Positions 59,464 through 64,000 of a stretch of 64,000 nucleotides of DNA are shown here, in pieces. Under the pieces are notes generated by a model. It was not told the origin of the DNA, made no database searches, and saw nothing but the letters and a program-made list of their open reading frames with translations. The stretch comes from CAVRTJ01 sp964507185 (GTDB lineage: Bacteria > Acidobacteriota > UBA4820 > DSQY01): contig CAZDOY010000001.1 in the NCBI GenBank assembly GCA_964507185.1, forward strand, positions 62,001 to 126,000, given 5' to 3'. Positions within the stretch are counted from its first letter, which is position 1, and every line of letters starts with the position of its first letter. The position numbers and the translations under genes are program-made.

Positions 59464-60609
59464 ATGGCAAAGCTCGTGGGTCGATTCTTGATGGGGGTCC
59501 TTGCGCTTATCGGCACGACGGGCTGCGCGCCGGCGAACGACGGGCGTCCTGCGCAGCGTATCGCCGCGCCGCCGCCCCTCGTGGCCCTTTTCTCGAAGAA
59601 TCTCCCGCCGTCCATGGGCGAGGCGGCCTTCGTGCCCCTCAGGCCCTACGACAGGGCGCGGGACCTGGAGGTGCTCCTGCTCTCCAGCGGTTCGACCGCC
59701 TTCACGGGCATGCTGATCCCCGGGCGTTCGGCCTACCTGATGAGGCGATGGGTGCGCCCTCTACCGGTCACATGGCTGAACGGCGTGAGATCCGACGTTG
59801 CAGCCGGTCTGAAGGGGGCCGAAGGGGCGTGGGCCATTCCCGTCACCCTGGACGGCGTGGTCCTGGTCTACCGGACCGACTGGTGGCACAGGCTGGCGCT
59901 TCCTCCGCCGGAGAGCCTCGCCGCGCTGCGGGACGGTCTTCTGAACGTCCAGACGGCCGTTGCGGGCATCGCCCGGCCCGTGATGTGCGCGGTGCCCGTG
60001 GACGAACTCTTCTGGGACCTGGCCTGGAGTTTCGAGGGCGAGGCCGATCCGGCGATTTATACCTATCCCAAGATCCACGCCCTGCGCTTCATCCAGGAGT
60101 TCGCCCTGTCCTCGGAGCCGGGAGGCGCATCCTCAGCCTTCGATGCGCTCGTGAAGGGGAACACAGCGGGCGCCTTTCTCCGCGGCAGCGATGTCAGGGC
60201 TTTCTTGCACGCGCACCCCGCTGAGGCTAAGACCCTGTCCGTGGTGCCCCTCCCGTCCTCCGGAGGCCGGGCGATTTGCATGTACAACGGCTTGTGCCTC
60301 GTCCGCCCCCAGTCCTTCAAGGACGAGCCGAGGGGCTGGGCCGGAATGCTCACGCCGTCCTACCAGAGGTACATCGAGCGCGAAGGTTTGGAACCCGTGC
60401 TGAAAGACGCCAGGCCTTCGCATGGCGACCCGGTATGGACCGCCTTCCAGAGGACGCGCTTCAGTGCTCCGCCAGAACTTGGCGAGTTGGGGAGCGAGTT
60501 CGTCTACGGCGCCATTCTCGATGCGACGGAGGCCTCCATGAGTCCCGAAGAGGCCCTGAGGCGGGCGGCCGCGCGCCTAAGATTGCGGGGCGGGGAGAAT
60601 TTCCAATGA
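59464..60609 (+). CDS. solute-binding-like lipoprotein of a kinase operon
   Basis: The 381-residue product has a lipobox T-T-G-C (Cys at 21) and a body resembling family 1 extracellular solute-binding proteins (a G-A-W-A-I-P-V-T-L-D-G-V-V-L-V-Y-R-T-D hinge segment near 120, as in sugar and polyamine binders). There are no ABC transporter genes nearby. Its stop overlaps the ATG of a membrane histidine kinase, so it is more likely a ligand-sensing partner of that kinase. The transcript may be leaderless. Confidence 0.82.
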   Translation: MAKLVGRFLMGVLALIGTTGCAPANDGRPAQRIAAPPPLVALFSKNLPPSMGEAAFVPLRPYDRARDLEVLLLSSGSTAFTGMLIPGRSAYLMRRWVRPLPVTWLNGVRSDVAAGLKGAEGAWAIPVTLDGVVLVYRTDWWHRLALPPPESLAALRDGLLNVQTAVAGIARPVMCAVPVDELFWDLAWSFEGEADPAIYTYPKIHALRFIQEFALSSEPGGASSAFDALVKGNTAGAFLRGSDVRAFLHAHPAEAKTLSVVPLPSSGGRAICMYNGLCLVRPQSFKDEPRGWAGMLTPSYQRYIEREGLEPVLKDARPSHGDPVWTAFQRTRFSAPPELGELGSEFVYGAILDATEASMSPEEALRRAAARLRLRGGENFQ

Positions 60610-62279
60610 GGGGGTCCGGGCGGCTCGAGGACCGAGTCAAGCGGTGGGCCTACGCCGGGGCCATCGTCATGATCCTTGCCACGGCCGTGTGCCTGGGCCT
60701 GCTGCTGTTGGCCTGGAGGGGACAGGTCAGGCAGATCCAGTCCGAGATGGACACGTACACGCGTGCCGAGGGACTCGCCGTCGCGAGGCTGGTCCTCTAC
60801 GATCTCGCATCCAATCCCAACGTCCTCCGCGCGCACCTCCTGGAAGACAACCTCCTGGACATGGGGCCGGCCCCGAGATCGATCCGGAAAGAACGTCCCG
60901 CCGAAGAGCTCCTCGATCTGGTAAATTCCAACGTCGAACTGCCCGATACGCGCATCTGGATGCTTGCCAGGCAGAAGGGCTGGGACGCCAGCCTGGACCA
61001 GATCGTTCAGGCGAGGCGGGTGCTTTACGAGCAGACGCTCCAGAGGGTGCTCCAGAGCATCAAGGAGGACCTGAGCGCCAGAGTCACCTTCTCGGACCAC
61101 CTCAGGGGCCTCATGCTTCGATCCTCCGGTGAGTTGGCCACCATCCAGGTGGGCGAAAGGGGTTTCCCGCCCCCCGGCGAACTGAAAGGCCATACCACGC
61201 TCGTGCTTTCCGCCTCTCGGATGGTCGTTGTCCTACCACTCTATGTCCAGACCCGGCGCTGGGGCACGGCCTACTTTCTCATGGACCGGAGCGTGCTTGC
61301 ACGAGTGACGGAGAAACTCACGGGCACCCTCAACTGGGGGCTCTGGGGCCTGGCGGGCCTCTTTATGCTGTTCCTCGCATCGTGGGCCGTCTGGTGGCGA
61401 AGCCTGTTGAAGAGTCTGAGGCGGGACGTGGTCGCGCCGGTGGTCAGCCTTGCGCGCCGCATGGAGTCCTGGTCCCAGGAGGTGCCTCCCGACCGCCCCG
61501 AAATGGGTGAACCCCAATGGCTCGCCGGCGCCTTCGACCGCCTGCTCGTCCGCGTTGAGGACCAGCAGGAACAACTGCTGAGGGCTCAGCGCCTTGGGCT
61601 TATGGAACGCATGGGGGCCGGTTTGTCCCACGAGCTCAACAACGCTCTCAACCCGGCCGTTCTGAGGCTGGACGAGGTTGCCATGGAGGGGCGGCCTCCC
61701 ACAAGGGAAGACCTGAAGGCACTGCGCGAGTACCTTCTGTCGGCCAAGAAGATTCTCAAGGAGCTGTCCCTCGCCGGCCGAAACGAAGCGGAACCCTCCA
61801 GGACTCTCGTACCAACCGATTGGCTCTTCGTGGCGAAGAGGCTCGTGGAACACCAGTTCAGGGAAGGCGGGGTCAACCTGCATTGGGTCGTGGACGAAAA
61901 CGCCCCGACGGTGTACGGTGAGGAACAGGGGCTCGTGCAGGTGGCCGTGAATCTGCTGATCAACGCCCTGGACGCCGCGGCGAGCGGGACCGGCGAGGGT
62001 AACGTCAGGGTCTCTCTCGAGGAGCGGGACCGGTCGGCCGTTCTGACGATCAGGGACGACGGGCCCGGCATTCCGGATGATCTGCGCGATAAGGTCCTGG
62101 AGCCCTTTGTGACCACCAAAGCCCAGGGCACGGGACTGGGCCTCTACCTTGTAGACGTCTTTCTGCGTCGCATGAACGGGTCGTTGCGGATGGGGCAGGC
62201 GCAGGACGGAGGGACCGTCGCAGAAGTCGTTCTTCCTCTGCCACCCGGGAAGGGAGCCGCCAGAAATGTCACAAGATAG
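60606..62279 (+). CDS. membrane sensor histidine kinase
   Basis: The 557-residue kinase has two membrane helices (about 14-37 and 243-262) around a 200-residue periplasmic sensor domain, a HAMP-like stretch, a dimerisation helix with phospho-acceptor H342 in G-L-S-H-E-L-N-N, and a HATPase domain with N-box N-L-L-I-N-A-L, G1 D-D-G-P-G-I-P and G2 G-T-G-L-G-L-Y. The H-E-L-N-N form is typical of NtrB-like kinases that pair with enhancer-binding proteins. It is coupled on both sides (ATGA at its start; a 14-base overlap with the next gene). Confidence 0.92.
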   Translation: MRGSGRLEDRVKRWAYAGAIVMILATAVCLGLLLLAWRGQVRQIQSEMDTYTRAEGLAVARLVLYDLASNPNVLRAHLLEDNLLDMGPAPRSIRKERPAEELLDLVNSNVELPDTRIWMLARQKGWDASLDQIVQARRVLYEQTLQRVLQSIKEDLSARVTFSDHLRGLMLRSSGELATIQVGERGFPPPGELKGHTTLVLSASRMVVVLPLYVQTRRWGTAYFLMDRSVLARVTEKLTGTLNWGLWGLAGLFMLFLASWAVWWRSLLKSLRRDVVAPVVSLARRMESWSQEVPPDRPEMGEPQWLAGAFDRLLVRVEDQQEQLLRAQRLGLMERMGAGLSHELNNALNPAVLRLDEVAMEGRPPTREDLKALREYLLSAKKILKELSLAGRNEAEPSRTLVPTDWLFVAKRLVEHQFREGGVNLHWVVDENAPTVYGEEQGLVQVAVNLLINALDAAASGTGEGNVRVSLEERDRSAVLTIRDDGPGIPDDLRDKVLEPFVTTKAQGTGLGLYLVDVFLRRMNGSLRMGQAQDGGTVAEVVLPLPPGKGAARNVTR

Positions 62280-63579
62280 TCAGCCGGAACAACTCGTCCT
62301 CTACCTGGTGGACGACGATGCCTCCACGAGGGCGGAACTCGTCCGCATTCTGGGCCGGCATACCTCTCTAAAGGTGCTTCCCTTTGAGACACCGCTAATG
62401 GTCCTGGATAGCCTGGATAGAGAACCGCCGGATCTGGCCCTGATCGATCTTCGGTTGCCCCAGATGGATGGGCTTTCGCTTCTGGAGAAGATCAGGGAAC
62501 GCGCGCCGGACGTCATGCCCATCCTCATGACGGGTTACGGGGAGGCGGAAACCGCCCGAAGGGCAAGGGCAGGCGGGGCGCTCGATTTCGTGGAGAAGCC
62601 GCTCGATCTCCCCTATCTCCTGGTGGTGCTGCGCCAGCTCGAAAGGGAAGCCCGGCTGAGAAAGAACCTGAGGGCGGGGGGCGTGCTCTTTTCAAAGGTT
62701 ATTGAGATGATGCCGGACGGTATCGTCATGACGGACCTTGCGGGGCAGGTCCTGTTCGCAAATACGCTCGGACAGGCCCTGTACGACGAAGGCGAGGACG
62801 AGGCAGGCGGCAGGCGGCGGCACGGAGGGCGGGTCTACGTCCTCGAGCGCAACGAATCGGGAGACAGGGCTCTCTGGCATTGGATCGACCTTACCGCCGC
62901 CCTGGAAAGGGAGCGGATATCCGCCTACAAGCAGATGTCCCGCCACCTGGCGCACGAAATCCGCAACCCGCTGACCCCCATGCGCCTCTGGTTGCAGGAA
63001 CTGCAAAGCCTCAACGCAGATGACCCCAATTACAGGATCTTTGCGGGAAAAGCCGTTGCGGTGCTCACCGGGCAGATAGACCGCCTCCTGGCCGTGCTCG
63101 ACCACTTCAAGACGCTGGGGGACGAGGACGGGCTTGAACTGGAACCCGTCGAGGTCCTGCCCGTGATCCGGGATGTGGTGGGCGCTCTTTCGCCTTACGC
63201 GGAACAGCTGGCCATGCGCGTGGCGATGCCCGAGGACGGTGATCTGGTCGCACGGGGGGATGAAAACAGCCTCTACCAGTGCGTCTTTAACGCCGTGCGC
63301 AACGCCCTTGAGGCGGGACGGAACACGGGAGGCGTCGTCCGAATCGAGACCGAAGACGGACCGGATGACGTGGCCATATGCATCGTCGACGAGGCCGGAG
63401 GCCTGCCGCCGGAGGTGGCGGCCGCACCGTTCACGCCTTACCTGACAACCAAGGCAGAGGGAACGGGCCTGGGACTCCTGGTATGCAGGGACCTCGCCGC
63501 CCGCATGGGCGCGAAACTGGAACTCGAAGACAGGCCCGGCGTGGGTGTTACGGTCCGGCTCGTGCTTAAGAAGCCCTGA
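62266..63579 (+). CDS. REC-PAS-histidine kinase hybrid
   Basis: The 437-residue cytoplasmic protein has an N-terminal receiver domain (acceptor D61 in L-I-D-L-R-L-P-Q-M-D-G), a PAS-like segment (about 145-190: M-M-P-D-G-I-V-M-T-D-L-A-G), a kinase dimerisation helix with H230 in L-A-H-E-I-R-N-P-L and a HATPase domain (G2 G-T-G-L-G-L-L-V). So the previous kinase could phosphorylate its receiver and thereby tune a second kinase. No DNA-binding domain is present in this operon, so the final output lies elsewhere. Confidence 0.92.
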   Translation: MSQDSQPEQLVLYLVDDDASTRAELVRILGRHTSLKVLPFETPLMVLDSLDREPPDLALIDLRLPQMDGLSLLEKIRERAPDVMPILMTGYGEAETARRARAGGALDFVEKPLDLPYLLVVLRQLEREARLRKNLRAGGVLFSKVIEMMPDGIVMTDLAGQVLFANTLGQALYDEGEDEAGGRRRHGGRVYVLERNESGDRALWHWIDLTAALERERISAYKQMSRHLAHEIRNPLTPMRLWLQELQSLNADDPNYRIFAGKAVAVLTGQIDRLLAVLDHFKTLGDEDGLELEPVEVLPVIRDVVGALSPYAEQLAMRVAMPEDGDLVARGDENSLYQCVFNAVRNALEAGRNTGGVVRIETEDGPDDVAICIVDEAGGLPPEVAAAPFTPYLTTKAEGTGLGLLVCRDLAARMGAKLELEDRPGVGVTVRLVLKKP

Positions 63580-63584
63580 CGGGA

Positions 63585-63624
63585 ATCCAGTGATCCAGTG
63601 ATCCGGTGACCGAATGATCGAGTG
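63585..63624. repeat. degenerate 8-bp tandem repeat
   Basis: Five consecutive 8-base units read ATCCAGTG, ATCCAGTG, ATCCGGTG, ACCGAATG, ATCGAGTG. They follow the kinase stop codon in a convergent intergenic region. No function is evident. Confidence 0.6.
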
Positions 63625-63645
63625 ATTCGCACCTGCCGGTCTTCA

Positions 63646-63680
63646 CCTTTGACCCTTCGGCCTTAGACCTTAGCCCTTGG
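63646..63680. repeat. imperfect CCTTAGA-type tandem repeat
   Basis: A second short array of related 6-8-base units (CCTTTGA, CCCTTCGG, CCTTAGA, CCTTAGC, CCTTGG) lies 21 bases after the 8-bp array in the same intergenic region. Confidence 0.4.
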
Positions 63681-63726
63681 AAGACAGGCTGAGTCCCCGC
63701 CTTCTTCCCAAAATGTCCGCTGGCCC

Positions 63727-64000
63727 TCAGCGTTTCGGCTCCTGCAGGTCCGGCAGCGCGAGAAGCTCCACGAAGCCGCTGACCGTACGGTGATGGGGAC
63801 TGGACAATCCGTCAGGGTCCCTGAAGGTGTGGGCCTTGACCGGGTGGTCCATGCAGATCACGGCCATGCCGAGTTCCTCGGCGGCGTCGAGTTCCCTGTT
63901 CGCTCCGTCACCGATGAAAAGCGCGTCCCGGGCCTCGGTCACCGCGCGTTCGACCGCCTTCCGGTAAATGGCGGGATCGGGCTTGGCGCAATGGGTCTCG
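63727..64000 (-). CDS. HAD-family hydrolase (5' end off window)
   Basis: The visible 90 codons are the C-terminal part of a HAD hydrolase: K-P-D-P-A-I-Y (motif III Lys) followed by F-I-G-D-G-A-N-R-E-L-D-A-A (motif IV acidic pair and the usual G-D-x-x-x-x-D region) and G-M-A-V-I. HAD enzymes mostly dephosphorylate small molecules. The nucleophile aspartate lies outside the window, so the subgroup cannot be set. It is convergent with the kinase operon. Confidence 0.85.
   Translation of the reverse strand, partial: ETHCAKPDPAIYRKAVERAVTEARDALFIGDGANRELDAAEELGMAVICMDHPVKAHTFRDPDGLSSPHHRTVSGFVELLALPDLQEPKR

Noticed and set aside
1..64000. tRNA, rRNA, CRISPR arrays, insertion sequences or prophage genes
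   Set aside because: I found no T-loop/acceptor pattern, no regularly spaced long repeats, and no transposase, integrase or phage gene.

Overview
The window is high-GC DNA from a diderm, LPS-making bacterium. The best fit is Acidobacteriota (Holophagae-like or a neighbouring anaerobic class). Pointers are two Oar-like TonB-dependent receptors with an N-terminal carboxypeptidase-regulatory domain, an alkaline-phosphatase-superfamily/TPR protein, an extended Hfq-like protein beside RicT, and an NfnAB flavoenzyme pair typical of anaerobic metabolism. The phylum is inferred from gene content and needs marker-gene phylogeny. I see no rRNA, tRNA, insertion sequence, prophage or CRISPR array. Most genes form tight operons whose start and stop codons overlap as ATGA, so this looks like a core chromosomal segment.

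Layout. 1-5.4 kb: a secreted repeat protein (partial), nadA, rpsT, a ferritin-like protein and an MFS exporter. 5.6-5.8 kb: a sigma-54 promoter, an upstream palindrome and, right downstream, a strong terminator; this is either a ~68-nt sigma-54-dependent small RNA or an attenuated leader of the MFS gene. 6-20.4 kb (minus strand): one long envelope-biogenesis cluster read lysS-lolC-lolD-clpC-like-bamA-skp-lpxD-fabZ-lpxA-Gfo/Idh-serine hydrolase-(58-aa ORF)-TonB-like, with a near-consensus sigma-70 promoter before lysS. 20.5-23.5 kb: an NtrC-family response regulator and a DegP/HtrA protease under a second consensus sigma-54 promoter. 23.6-26.8 kb: nfnA-nfnB-GXGXG protein. 26.9-31.3 kb: rsgA, a small lipoprotein, thpR-plsY-gpsA, and an unknown winged-helix protein.

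31.4-35.1 kb: a metallo-beta-lactamase-fold protein, an SDR, and the alkaline-phosphatase-like/TPR protein. 35.4-43.6 kb (plus strand): a periplasmic binding lipoprotein, rfaE2, mfd, two PpiC/SurA-like chaperones, an S4 protein and dus. 43.7-49.8 kb: guaA-dnaE-accA. 49.9-53.1 kb: ricT-hfq-like-pdxA-serS. 53.3-59.3 kb: two Oar-like outer-membrane receptors. 59.5-63.6 kb: a three-gene sensory operon (solute-binding-like lipoprotein, membrane histidine kinase, REC-PAS-histidine kinase) with no DNA-binding output. The right edge carries part of a HAD hydrolase.

How it fits together: BamA, Skp, two PpiC/SurA-like chaperones and DegP would build and police outer-membrane proteins. LolC-LolD would export lipoproteins, and LpxA/LpxD/FabZ with RfaE2 would feed LPS synthesis. 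The TonB-like protein could energise receptors such as the Oar pair. Two sigma-54 promoters (one for the response regulator-DegP operon, one for the putative small RNA) suggest that envelope or nutrient state is read through enhancer-dependent transcription.
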